From Sulfidibacterium sp036244975 (GTDB taxonomy: Bacteria > Bacteroidota > Bacteroidia > Bacteroidales > F082): DNA of 64,000 nucleotides. The position numbers and the translations under genes were made by a program. This document shows, in pieces, positions 25,067-32,539 of this stretch (within the stretch, counting starts at the first letter, position 1; the number at the start of each line of letters is the position of its first letter). The stretch covers positions 56,999 to 120,998 of the forward strand of contig BTTE01000002.1 in NCBI GenBank assembly GCA_036244975.1, given 5' to 3'. The notes under the pieces are model-generated. The model ran no database searches. It saw nothing but the letters and a program-made list of their open reading frames with translations, and had not been told where the DNA came from.

Positions 25067-25120
25067 AAAATTGGTTTAGCATTTTTTTATTGTGGTTGCA
25101 ATCAATCAAATCCTTCCACC
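25067..25120 (-). promoter_or_regulatory. SAM-II-type riboswitch candidate upstream of metK
   Basis: Read on the minus strand: a P1 stem GGTGG ... CCAC enclosing a U/A-rich loop with ATTTGATTG, then ATTGCAACCAC, an A-rich joining stretch AATAAAAAAA and TGCTAAACCAATT. This follows the SAM-II plan: P1, then ATTGCA-x-P1', then ATAAA-like linker, then GCTAAA, with the 3' CAAT able to pair with ATTG of the loop as the H-type pseudoknot. It lies about 60 bases before metK and 30 bases after a -7 box. Confidence 0.7.
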
Positions 25121-25151
25121 TAATATAATTTTTCGTTCAATGAACGCGCTG

Positions 25152-25159
25152 CAAAAATA
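25152..25159 (-). promoter_or_regulatory. -7 element of metK
   Basis: CAAAAATA on the plus strand, i.e. TATTTTTG on the minus strand, a perfect TAnnTTTG. It places the transcription start just before the riboswitch candidate, giving a leader of about 140 bases. Confidence 0.55.
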
Positions 25160-25163
25160 CAAA

Positions 25164-25193
25164 AACCCGTGTTAAAAACGAGGTTTTTCTTAG
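25164..25193 (-). terminator. Weak terminator of the GldA-like gene
   Basis: On the minus strand AAAACC and GGTTTTT flank a short loop with additional imperfect C/G pairs, followed by T-rich sequence. It lies 42 bases past the ABC ATPase stop. Confidence 0.4.
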
Positions 25194-25234
25194 AATTACT
25201 TTATTTTAATTGACAGAAGTTATAAAGCAATGAT

Positions 25235-26158
25235 TTACCGGGTTGTATCTTTTGTAAGCTGATGAAAAATATCCTCCATTTTTTCTTTGTTTTTTGAAAG
25301 TGAGAGGATATTTAATCCATTGGAAACGGCAAATTTGAATATCTGCTCGCGAATATCCTCTTCATTTTCAGCATGCAAAATCCACTTGGTTTCCGACAAA
25401 GTTTCCGCAAAAGCAACTCCGGGAATTTGCCTGAAACTTTCTGTTGGTACTTTCTCTTTCAGTTCGAGACGATAGCTGTTGGAAGAAGCCCCTTTACGCG
25501 AAATCAGCTCCACCTCATCATCTGCTACCACATTGCCTTTGTGGATAATCACCACGCGGTCGCAAACAGCTTCCACCTCCTGCATAATGTGTGTGGACAG
25601 CAAAATAGCTTTTTCTTTTCCCAAAGCGGAAATAACCGACCGGATACCTGTCAGTTGGTTAGGGTCCAGACCGGTAGTCGGCTCATCCAGAATCAGTACC
25701 GGCGGATCGTGAATCAACGCCTGTGCCAGTCCCACGCGGTGCCGGTAGCCTTTTGACAACGCCCCGATTTTTTTATGCTGTTCCGGCTTCAGACCGGTGA
25801 GTTCAATGACTTCGTCAACCCGTTTTTTTAAAGGAAGTCCGGCATTGTACATTTTTAAAACAAAACCAAGATACTCACGCACATACATCTCAGGATACAA
25901 CGGATTGTTTTCCGGAAGATAACCCACCAGCTTCCTGATTTTCAACGCTTCGGTTTGTACGTTCAATCCCTGAATGAAAGCCGTTCCGTCGTTCGGAGGC
26001 AGGTAAGAAGTGAGTATTTTCATCAAAGTGGTTTTGCCCGCACCATTGGGGCCGAGCAAGCCAACAACCTGACCTTTGTCAACCTCAAGATGGACGTTAT
26101 CCAGCACTTTTTGATCGCCGTAAAACTTTGAAATATTTTGGATGCTGATTTCTGCCAT
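25235..26158 (-). CDS. gldA: GldA-like ABC transporter ATP-binding protein
   Basis: 307 aa from ATG 26158 (MAEISIQNISKFYGDQ); the frame is open further upstream but that part is not protein-like. Walker A GPNGAGKTT, signature ALSKGYRHRVGLAQAL, Walker B VLILDEPTTGLDPNQL, then LLSTHIMQEVEAVCDRV. The segment SVGYLPENNPLYPEMYVREYL-like (here LVGYLPENNPLY) is typical of GldA, the ATPase needed for gliding in flavobacteria. gldF and gldG are not adjacent, so a motility role is unproven; other export functions remain possible. Confidence 0.85.
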   Translation of the reverse strand: MAEISIQNISKFYGDQKVLDNVHLEVDKGQVVGLLGPNGAGKTTLMKILTSYLPPNDGTAFIQGLNVQTEALKIRKLVGYLPENNPLYPEMYVREYLGFVLKMYNAGLPLKKRVDEVIELTGLKPEQHKKIGALSKGYRHRVGLAQALIHDPPVLILDEPTTGLDPNQLTGIRSVISALGKEKAILLSTHIMQEVEAVCDRVVIIHKGNVVADDEVELISRKGASSNSYRLELKEKVPTESFRQIPGVAFAETLSETKWILHAENEEDIREQIFKFAVSNGLNILSLSKNKEKMEDIFHQLTKDTTR

Positions 26159-26175
26159 AAAAGATTTTAAAATAC

Positions 26176-26183
26176 AAATGTAA
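26176..26183 (-). promoter_or_regulatory. -7 element of the GldA-like gene
   Basis: CAAATGTA on the plus strand, TACATTTG on the minus strand (perfect TAnnTTTG), 17 bases before the start codon. Confidence 0.5.
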
Positions 26184-26260
26184 AAAAATTGTTGGTAACG
26201 ATTGGGAATTAAAAAAATTGTGATATGCCAAAAGGACCCATCTTCGTACGCCACTTTGTT

Positions 26261-26268
26261 TATATTTG
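26261..26268 (+). promoter_or_regulatory. -7 element of the GH31/GH13 operon
   Basis: TATATTTG, perfect TAnnTTTG, 34 bases before ATG 26303. It is divergent from the GldA-like promoter. Confidence 0.5.
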
Positions 26269-26302
26269 CAATGCTTTTTTTTATCCTAAAAGATGTTCTA
26301 TA

Positions 26303-28729
26303 ATGAAAAAAATACTTTTGATTTTCTTTTTCTCTTTTATGCTCCATCCTGCCATGGCACAACAACACAAAGGCAGAAGCCTGGGAAATTATACAAATTA
26401 CAATAAAACTTCACAAAGTTTTATCTTTCAGACAACCCATGGCACAGCACGGGTTATTGTATTCTCTCCTACTCTTTTTAAAATCTCAGTATGGGAAAAT
26501 CAGGAGAAAGAACTTCCTTCCTATGCGGTGATAGCCACCCCGCAAAAAACAAAACTCTCTTTCGCTGACAACAGCAAGACCTTTTGGATTAAAACAGATT
26601 CCCTAGTACTGAAAATCAACAAATTTCCCCTGCGGTTTACTTTTCAAACCCCGGATGGTAAAATCATTAACCGGGATGATAAAATGGGAACATTCTGGCT
26701 GAATCACCAGACTTTTATTTTTAAACATTTGTTTCCACAAGAGAAATTTGTGGGTCTTGGTGAAAAAACAGGCCCGCTCAACAGGCGTGGCTCGGCTTAT
26801 ACCAACTGGAACACCGACAATCCCCATTACGAAAACTGGGATGATCCGCTCTATTCCACCATTCCATTTTATATGGGCAGACACAACGGGCTTCAATATG
26901 GTATTTTTGTGGATAACACCACGAAAAGCACTTTTAATTTTGGGGCAGGAAACAACCGCTTTAGCTACTTCACAGTTGAAGATGACCGGGTAGATTATTA
27001 TTTTTTCTATCATCACACGCCTTCGGGTATTTTGAAAGAATACAGTTTGCTGACCGGCCGGATAAAGATGCCGCCGATATGGGCACTGGGTTTTCAGCAA
27101 TCGCGTTGGAGCTATACCCCTGACAAAGAGGTGATGGAAATAGCAACTACTTTCCGGGATAAAAAAATACCGTTAGATGTGCTTTACCTTGACATTGGTT
27201 ATATGGATGCGCATAAGGATTTTACCTGGAGCCCGACGGCTTTCCCCAATCCTAAAAAACTTATTAACAATTTAAAAAATTTGGGAATACATACGGTGGT
27301 AATTGTTGATCCGGGGATAAAAATTGAAAAAGGTTACAGCGTTTACGAAGAAGGGAAAAAGCACAACTATTTTCTAAAATATCCCGATGGCACTAATTAC
27401 AGCGGACAGGTATGGCCGGGTTGGTGTAATTTTCCCGATTTTACCAATCCGAAAGTCCGTACCTGGTGGGGCCGGCAATTTCAGGGGCTGGTGAATGTGG
27501 GGGTAAGCGGTTTTTGGAACGACATGAATGAAATTGCCGTTTGGGGAAAAGAAGTGCCTCCGATACTCCAAATGGATTGGGAAGGAAAAGGAGTTTCCTA
27601 TATGAAAGGAAAAAACGTTTATGGTATGGAAATGGCACGTGCCACTTACGAAGGCGCCAGAAAACTTATGAAAAACCGGAGGCCGCTGGTGCTGACAAGA
27701 GCCGGTTATGCAGGGTTGCAGCGATATACAGCCATTTGGACCGGCGACAATCAGGCTACAGACGAACATATGTTGCTGGGAATAAGGCTTGTAAACAGCT
27801 TTGGGTTATCGGGAGTACCTTTTGCAGGATATGATGTGGGAGGTTTTAATGGTGATGCCACACCGGCCCTGTATGCCCGCTGGGTAAGTATCGGTGCCTT
27901 TGCACCTTTTTTCAGGGTGCATTCTGCTATTTCCACCCAACGTTCGGAGCCCTGGTCTTACGGCGTAGCCACACAAGCGCTCGCAACACGTTTTATCCGT
28001 CTCCGCTATCATTTGCTGCCGTATATTTATGCTGCCTTTTACGAAGCTTCGCAAACAGGAATGCCTGTGCAACGAAGTTTGAGCATTGATTATGCTTCCG
28101 ACCGGAAAATCTTTGATAAAAGGTTTGACAACCAATATATGTTTGGTCCGGCATTTCTTATTATTCCGGCAAAAAGCGAGCAAATAGCCGTAAATACTTA
28201 TTTACCTAAAGGGAAATGGTATTCCTTTTATGATGACAGCGTATTTAACGGTAGCAGGGAAATACTAACCCCAAGCCCGTTGGATAAACTTCCTGTTTTC
28301 GTGAAAGCCGGCGCTATTATCCCGGTTCAGAAACTAATCCAGAACACAGAAGAAAGTCCGGGCGATACACTTGAAATTCATGTTTATCAAGGGAAAAAGG
28401 GTAGCACCTTCGTTTATTACGAAGATGACGGAAACACTTACAACTACGAAAACGGGGCTTTCTACAAACGTGTCATGGAGTATGAAGGCGCCGGCAAAAA
28501 AATTATCCTTGAAAAACCAACCGGAAAATATATTTCCCGGTTTAAAACCTATCGATTAGTGTTCCATGGCTTTCAAAATGAAATGAAATTTATCCGGGTA
28601 AACGGAAAACAGGTCTCGCCTGAGGCGAGACCTGCAGGTTTGTTTTTAAAATCATATCAACAGTCGGACAAGGAATTGTTATCGGTAACAGTGGCCAATA
28701 TTCCTCAACAAATAATTCTAAAATGGTAA
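26303..28729 (+). CDS. GH31 alpha-glucosidase, exported
   Basis: Hydrolyses alpha-glucosidic bonds, probably maltodextrins entering the periplasm. 808 aa from ATG 26303 (MKKILLIFFF); the frame is open upstream but the signal peptide fixes the start. Predicted signal-peptidase I cut before Gln 20 (PAMA/QQ). N-terminal beta domain, then the barrel: nucleophile Asp in FWNDMNEIAVWG (about 405), acid/base Asp in WTGDNQAT (about 481), substrate-binding HSAISTQRSEPW, C-terminal beta domains. Followed after 13 bases by a GH13 gene in the same operon. A 25-base perfect palindrome interrupts the 3' coding region (28610-28634). Confidence 0.94.
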   Translation: MKKILLIFFFSFMLHPAMAQQHKGRSLGNYTNYNKTSQSFIFQTTHGTARVIVFSPTLFKISVWENQEKELPSYAVIATPQKTKLSFADNSKTFWIKTDSLVLKINKFPLRFTFQTPDGKIINRDDKMGTFWLNHQTFIFKHLFPQEKFVGLGEKTGPLNRRGSAYTNWNTDNPHYENWDDPLYSTIPFYMGRHNGLQYGIFVDNTTKSTFNFGAGNNRFSYFTVEDDRVDYYFFYHHTPSGILKEYSLLTGRIKMPPIWALGFQQSRWSYTPDKEVMEIATTFRDKKIPLDVLYLDIGYMDAHKDFTWSPTAFPNPKKLINNLKNLGIHTVVIVDPGIKIEKGYSVYEEGKKHNYFLKYPDGTNYSGQVWPGWCNFPDFTNPKVRTWWGRQFQGLVNVGVSGFWNDMNEIAVWGKEVPPILQMDWEGKGVSYMKGKNVYGMEMARATYEGARKLMKNRRPLVLTRAGYAGLQRYTAIWTGDNQATDEHMLLGIRLVNSFGLSGVPFAGYDVGGFNGDATPALYARWVSIGAFAPFFRVHSAISTQRSEPWSYGVATQALATRFIRLRYHLLPYIYAAFYEASQTGMPVQRSLSIDYASDRKIFDKRFDNQYMFGPAFLIIPAKSEQIAVNTYLPKGKWYSFYDDSVFNGSREILTPSPLDKLPVFVKAGAIIPVQKLIQNTEESPGDTLEIHVYQGKKGSTFVYYEDDGNTYNYENGAFYKRVMEYEGAGKKIILEKPTGKYISRFKTYRLVFHGFQNEMKFIRVNGKQVSPEARPAGLFLKSYQQSDKELLSVTVANIPQQIILKW
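28610..28634. repeat. Perfect palindrome inside the GH31 coding sequence
   Basis: CAGGTCTCGCC (28610-28620), TGA loop, GGCGAGACCTG (28624-28634): 11-bp perfect arms. In frame it encodes roughly QVSPEARPA in the C-terminal beta domain. It looks like a REP-like unit tolerated within an ORF. Confidence 0.75.
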
Positions 28730-28742
28730 AAATTTAACTATC

Positions 28743-30125
28743 ATGAAAAATAAAATATTTTCAATAATTTCGCCGGCTTTATTGATAGCTTTCCTGATGG
28801 GCTTCACCTTTGCCTCTGGCCAGAACATATCAAACAAGAAAATGGAGAACAACAAGACAAACAGACATGTGGCATGGAGCCGTAACGCCAACATTTATGA
28901 AGTAAATATCAGGCAATACACCCCTCAGGGGACTTTTAAAGCTTTTCAGGCACACCTGGCACGGTTGCAAAAAATGGGGGTGGACATTTTGTGGCTTATG
29001 CCCATTAATCCCATTGGAAAGAAAAACCGCAAAGGCAGCCTTGGCAGTTATTATTCGGTTCAAAATTATGAAGTGGTAAATCCCAATTTCGGTACACTCG
29101 ACGATCTGAAGTCGTTAGTGAAAGAAGCACACCAACGAGGTATGCATGTGATACTGGACTGGGTAGCCAACCATACTTCCTGGGATAACATTTGGGTAAA
29201 AGAACACCCCGACTGGTATCAAAAAGACAAAAACGGAAATTTTGTTTCACCTTATGACTGGACAGACGTTATATCGCTGAACTACAACAATAAAGACCTG
29301 CGTAAAGCCATGATAAACGCCATGATATACTGGGTAAAAAATGCCGGAGTGGACGGTTTCAGATGCGATGTGGCCGGCATGGTTCCCGTTGATTTCTGGA
29401 ATGAAGCCCGGACAGCACTCAACAATGTGAAACCTGTTTTTATGCTTGCCGAAAATGAAGACAGTGTGGCTTTGGTAAAATATGCTTTCGACATGAATTA
29501 TACCTGGAAGATGCTTCACCTGATGAACGACATTGCCAAAGGAAAGAAAAAAGCCGCCGACATTTGGGACTATCTGAAATGGAATGATAAAACTTTTGGT
29601 CCGGATGTTTATCGCATGTATTTCACCAGCAACCACGATGAAAATTCATGGAACGGTACGGCTCTTGAGCGCCTTGGAGATGCTTTTAAAGCTTTTACGG
29701 TTTTCGATTACACCATCCCCGGCATGCCCTTGACATACAGCGGACAGGAAGCCGGTAACAATAAACAGTTGCGCTTTTTTGAAAAAGATACGATCAACTG
29801 GGATAGGCTTCCCTATGCACCGTTTTACACCAAACTAAACCATCTGAAAAAAGAAAATCCGGTGTTGGAAAATGGAAACGCAGGAGGCAGGCTCATCCCG
29901 CTTTCCAAAGGAATTGACGATAATATTTTTGCTTTTTATCGTGAAAAAAAAGGTAAACAGTTGGTGGTTATTCTTAACCTCAGCGATAAGCCGGATGCGT
30001 TTACCGTAAACAACGAGCAGATAAAAGGCAAATACCACAATATTTTCGACAATCACGACATTGACATACATAACGGCAGGACTTTTGAACTTCCTGCATG
30101 GGGATATGTCGTCCTGGAAAAATAA
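28743..30125 (+). CDS. GH13 alpha-amylase family enzyme, exported
   Basis: Alpha-glucan hydrolase of 460 aa. Signal peptide with predicted cut before Gln 27 (FASG/QN). The four GH13 regions are all present: I LDWVANHT (about 137-144), II DGFRCDVAG with nucleophile Asp (about 203-211), III MLAENED with the acid Glu (about 233), IV FTSNHDENS (about 294). The short length and lack of extra carbohydrate-binding modules suggest periplasmic maltodextrin processing together with the GH31 enzyme 13 bases upstream. Exact specificity (amylase, neopullulanase or cyclomaltodextrinase) is not readable. Confidence 0.94.
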   Translation: MKNKIFSIISPALLIAFLMGFTFASGQNISNKKMENNKTNRHVAWSRNANIYEVNIRQYTPQGTFKAFQAHLARLQKMGVDILWLMPINPIGKKNRKGSLGSYYSVQNYEVVNPNFGTLDDLKSLVKEAHQRGMHVILDWVANHTSWDNIWVKEHPDWYQKDKNGNFVSPYDWTDVISLNYNNKDLRKAMINAMIYWVKNAGVDGFRCDVAGMVPVDFWNEARTALNNVKPVFMLAENEDSVALVKYAFDMNYTWKMLHLMNDIAKGKKKAADIWDYLKWNDKTFGPDVYRMYFTSNHDENSWNGTALERLGDAFKAFTVFDYTIPGMPLTYSGQEAGNNKQLRFFEKDTINWDRLPYAPFYTKLNHLKKENPVLENGNAGGRLIPLSKGIDDNIFAFYREKKGKQLVVILNLSDKPDAFTVNNEQIKGKYHNIFDNHDIDIHNGRTFELPAWGYVVLEK

Positions 30126-30246
30126 AAACAGCTGGCCGGAAAGGTTGAGAATCAGACATTCAGGTTATAAAGTTTCTGTTTTTTTAAATCAGAATACTTT
30201 TATTGACTCTTTAAAAGAAATAACGTATTTTCGTAAGCCAATAAAA

Positions 30247-31257
30247 ATGATGAAAAAACAGGTTACCATAAAAGACATTGCCGAAAAACTCGGCTTCTCG
30301 GTTTCAACAGTTTCACGGGCATTGAAAGATCATCCCGACATTAGTGTAAAGACCCGGGAAGCAGTGAAAGAACTTGCTAAATTATTGGGGTACAAGCCAA
30401 ATCGCATTGCCCTGAATCTGAAAAACAGTAAAACTTACACCATCGGACTGTTGGTTCCCGAAACCCAGCACTACTTCTTTTCCACCATCATCAATGGTAT
30501 TGAGGAGGTAGCTTACCACAACGACTACAACGTGATGGTATTTCAGTCTAACGAGAAATATATGCGTGAAGTACTGAACATCCAAGCGCTCTTGTCGAAC
30601 CGTGTGGATGGTGTGCTGGTGTCTTTTGCCAAAGAAACACGTGATTTTTCTCATTTCCAGCAGATTATCGATAATGAAATCCCACTGGTGTTTTTTGACA
30701 GAATCAACAAAAATTTACATGCCGATACGGTTTCCGTTGACGATTACCACGGCGCTTTTCAGGCAGTGAATCATCTTATTGGGAAAGGGTGTAAACGCAT
30801 TGCCATTTATTCGGCTCCCCAGCATCTGCTCATCGGGCAAAATCGCCTGAGAGGCTATAAAGATGCGCTGGAGAAACACGGAATGCCGTTCAGTAACGAT
30901 CTGGTTTATTCCTGCGATACATATCAGGATGCCATTAAAATTTCGAGAAGTATCTTTAAAAAGAAAGATTTTCCGGATGGGCTTTTTACCGTAAATGACA
31001 TGACAGCCCTCGGAGCTATGAAAGCCGCCCGGAAACTGGGAGTTTCCATTCCCGAACGTTTAAAGGTTATTGGTTTCGAAAACAGCCTGAGCTCTTTTAT
31101 ATGCGACCCGGAGCTGACAACGGTCGATCAGTTTGGTTTTGAAATGGGAAAAATGGCCGCCAAACTGCTGCTGAAACGGATTGAACAAGATACTTTTGAC
31201 TTCACTCCCGAACATCATCAAATCAAAACCCAGCTCATCGAAAGGGGAACCTGTTAA
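30247..31257 (+). CDS. LacI-family transcriptional regulator
   Basis: 336 aa from ATG 30247 (another ATG follows at 30250). N-terminal HTH VTIKDIAEKLGFSVSTVSRA with the hinge region KPNRIALNLK, then a periplasmic-binding-type effector domain (TIGLLVPETQHYFFSTIING ... VDGVLVSF ... VSVDDYHGAF). It sits 121 bases after the GH31/GH13 operon, so alpha-glucan sensing (MalR-like) is likely. CAAACGTTTG-type sites elsewhere in the window are possible operators (see findings). Confidence 0.93.
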   Translation: MMKKQVTIKDIAEKLGFSVSTVSRALKDHPDISVKTREAVKELAKLLGYKPNRIALNLKNSKTYTIGLLVPETQHYFFSTIINGIEEVAYHNDYNVMVFQSNEKYMREVLNIQALLSNRVDGVLVSFAKETRDFSHFQQIIDNEIPLVFFDRINKNLHADTVSVDDYHGAFQAVNHLIGKGCKRIAIYSAPQHLLIGQNRLRGYKDALEKHGMPFSNDLVYSCDTYQDAIKISRSIFKKKDFPDGLFTVNDMTALGAMKAARKLGVSIPERLKVIGFENSLSSFICDPELTTVDQFGFEMGKMAAKLLLKRIEQDTFDFTPEHHQIKTQLIERGTC

Positions 31258-31499
31258 CCATATTTCGGATTTTTCAGAAAAGTCCGGACTCTGTTTTTAC
31301 CGAAAATCACATTTTTTTACCGTTTTTTCTACCGTTTAGCAAATAATTCTTAGAAAATACCTGTTTGAATTCCGGTTTTGCAAACGTTTTAAACGGTTAT
31401 AAATTAACAAAAGGTCTTGCTATAAGCAGAATATCATTCATTTTCTTTAGAGTAAATGTAAAATTCCGCCTTTTTAGACCGATATTTACATTGTGTTTT

Positions 31500-31621
31500 T
31501 AGGGTGGAGACCTTGAAAACTCATCACTCGCAAACTGCTGATAAAGTTTTGTTGCGGTTTGCAGAGAGATAAGCTGTAATTGTCCATTCAAAAAGCCCCG
31601 GTTTGGCCGGGACTTTTTGTT
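31500..31621 (+). ncRNA. Candidate small RNA ending in a strong terminator
   Basis: A stable hairpin, CTC-GCAAACTGC (31527-31538) with GCGGTTTGC-A-GAG (31554-31566; one G-U pair, one bulged A), is followed by single-stranded sequence and a terminator: AAAAAG, CCCGG, loop TTTGG, CCGGG, CTTTTT (31590-31618). No ORF precedes this terminator within 230 bases, so something non-coding may be transcribed. The promoter is only approximate (TACATTG near 31487). It could instead be a late terminator for the LacI gene. Confidence 0.35.
31590..31621 (+). terminator. Strong intrinsic terminator, likely bidirectional
   Basis: AAAAAG-C-CCCGG / CCGGG-A-CTTTTT with a 5-base loop and T-run; one C-A mismatch. 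A-tract and T-tract make it usable on both strands. Confidence 0.75.
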
Positions 31622-31720
31622 TTTATACCCCCTTCTTACAATCAATTTTCGAATAAACTTTTCCGAAAGTCAGTTTCATTATTTTTTATACCTTTGTTCG
31701 CTTTTGAAAAATTTTCCCCT

Positions 31721-32539
31721 ATGAAAAACAGGAAAGAAATTGTTCTGATCACGGGTGCCACCAGCGGTATCGGTCTTGCCTGTGCTAAAAAATTTGCCGC
31801 AAACGGCCATAACCTGATTATCACCGGACGGCGTGCTGACAGGTTAAATGATATATCGCGACAACTAACACAGGACTACTCCGTGAAAATTCTCACCCTC
31901 AACTTTGATGTAAGAGACAACAAAGCCGTTCAGGATGCGCTCACCAACCTGCCCGAAGCATGGACCAACATCGGCATTTTGATAAATAATGCAGGCCTTG
32001 CCGTGGGAATGGATACTATTCAGGGCGGAGAAATCGATGACTGGGAACGTATGATTGACACCAATATTAAGGGACTTCTCTATGTTAGTCGTGCCGTATT
32101 GCCAGGGATGACAGAACGCAGAAAAGGCCATGTTATCAATATCGGCTCCATTGCCGGAAAAGAGGTTTATCCTTACGGAAATGTTTACTGTTCTACCAAA
32201 TATGCGGTCGATGCGCTCACCAAAGGTACCCGCATCGATACTGTGAAATATGGCATAAAAGTTACACAAATTGCTCCGGGAGCAATAGAAACCGAATTCT
32301 CCGTGGTGCGTTTTAAAGGAGACAAAAACAGGGCAGATAGCGTTTATAAAGGTTTTGAACCTTTGCATCCCGAAGATATTGCCGAGGTGGTCTTTTATGC
32401 CACAACTCTGCCGGCCCATGCTAACATCAACGACCTGGTAATTATGCCTACAGCCCAGGCCAGTGCAACTATTTTAAATAAAGAACAGCCTTTGGCAGGA
32501 ACTTATTTTTCAACTCAAAACCAGACTCATGGAGATTAA
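31721..32539 (+). CDS. Short-chain dehydrogenase/reductase (YdfG-like)
   Basis: NAD(P)-dependent oxidoreductase, 272 aa from ATG 31721 (MKNRKEIVLITGATSGIG). Cofactor motif TGATSGIG (about 11-18), NNAGLAVG, catalytic Ser in NIGSIAGKE and Tyr/Lys in YCSTKYAV. The closest common pattern is the YdfG group of 3-hydroxy acid / serine dehydrogenases; substrate is not certain. -7 box TACCTTTG at 31689-31696. Its stop overlaps the start of the acyl-CoA synthetase by 11 bases. Confidence 0.9.
   Translation: MKNRKEIVLITGATSGIGLACAKKFAANGHNLIITGRRADRLNDISRQLTQDYSVKILTLNFDVRDNKAVQDALTNLPEAWTNIGILINNAGLAVGMDTIQGGEIDDWERMIDTNIKGLLYVSRAVLPGMTERRKGHVINIGSIAGKEVYPYGNVYCSTKYAVDALTKGTRIDTVKYGIKVTQIAPGAIETEFSVVRFKGDKNRADSVYKGFEPLHPEDIAEVVFYATTLPAHANINDLVIMPTAQASATILNKEQPLAGTYFSTQNQTHGD

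Larger units (their letters stand above)
31258..31720. other. Gene-free region with possible operator and small RNA
   Basis: 463 bases without a supported ORF. Contains CAAACGTTTT (31381-31390), one base off a LacI-type palindrome; a hairpin-plus-terminator unit (about 31500-31621) listed separately; and a -7 box TACCTTTG (31689-31696) for the downstream SDR gene. Confidence 0.6.

Noticed and set aside
31500..31621. Assignment of this hairpin region as 6S RNA or tmRNA
   Set aside because: No closing long helix with central bubble and no tRNA-like ends; kept only as an unassigned candidate.
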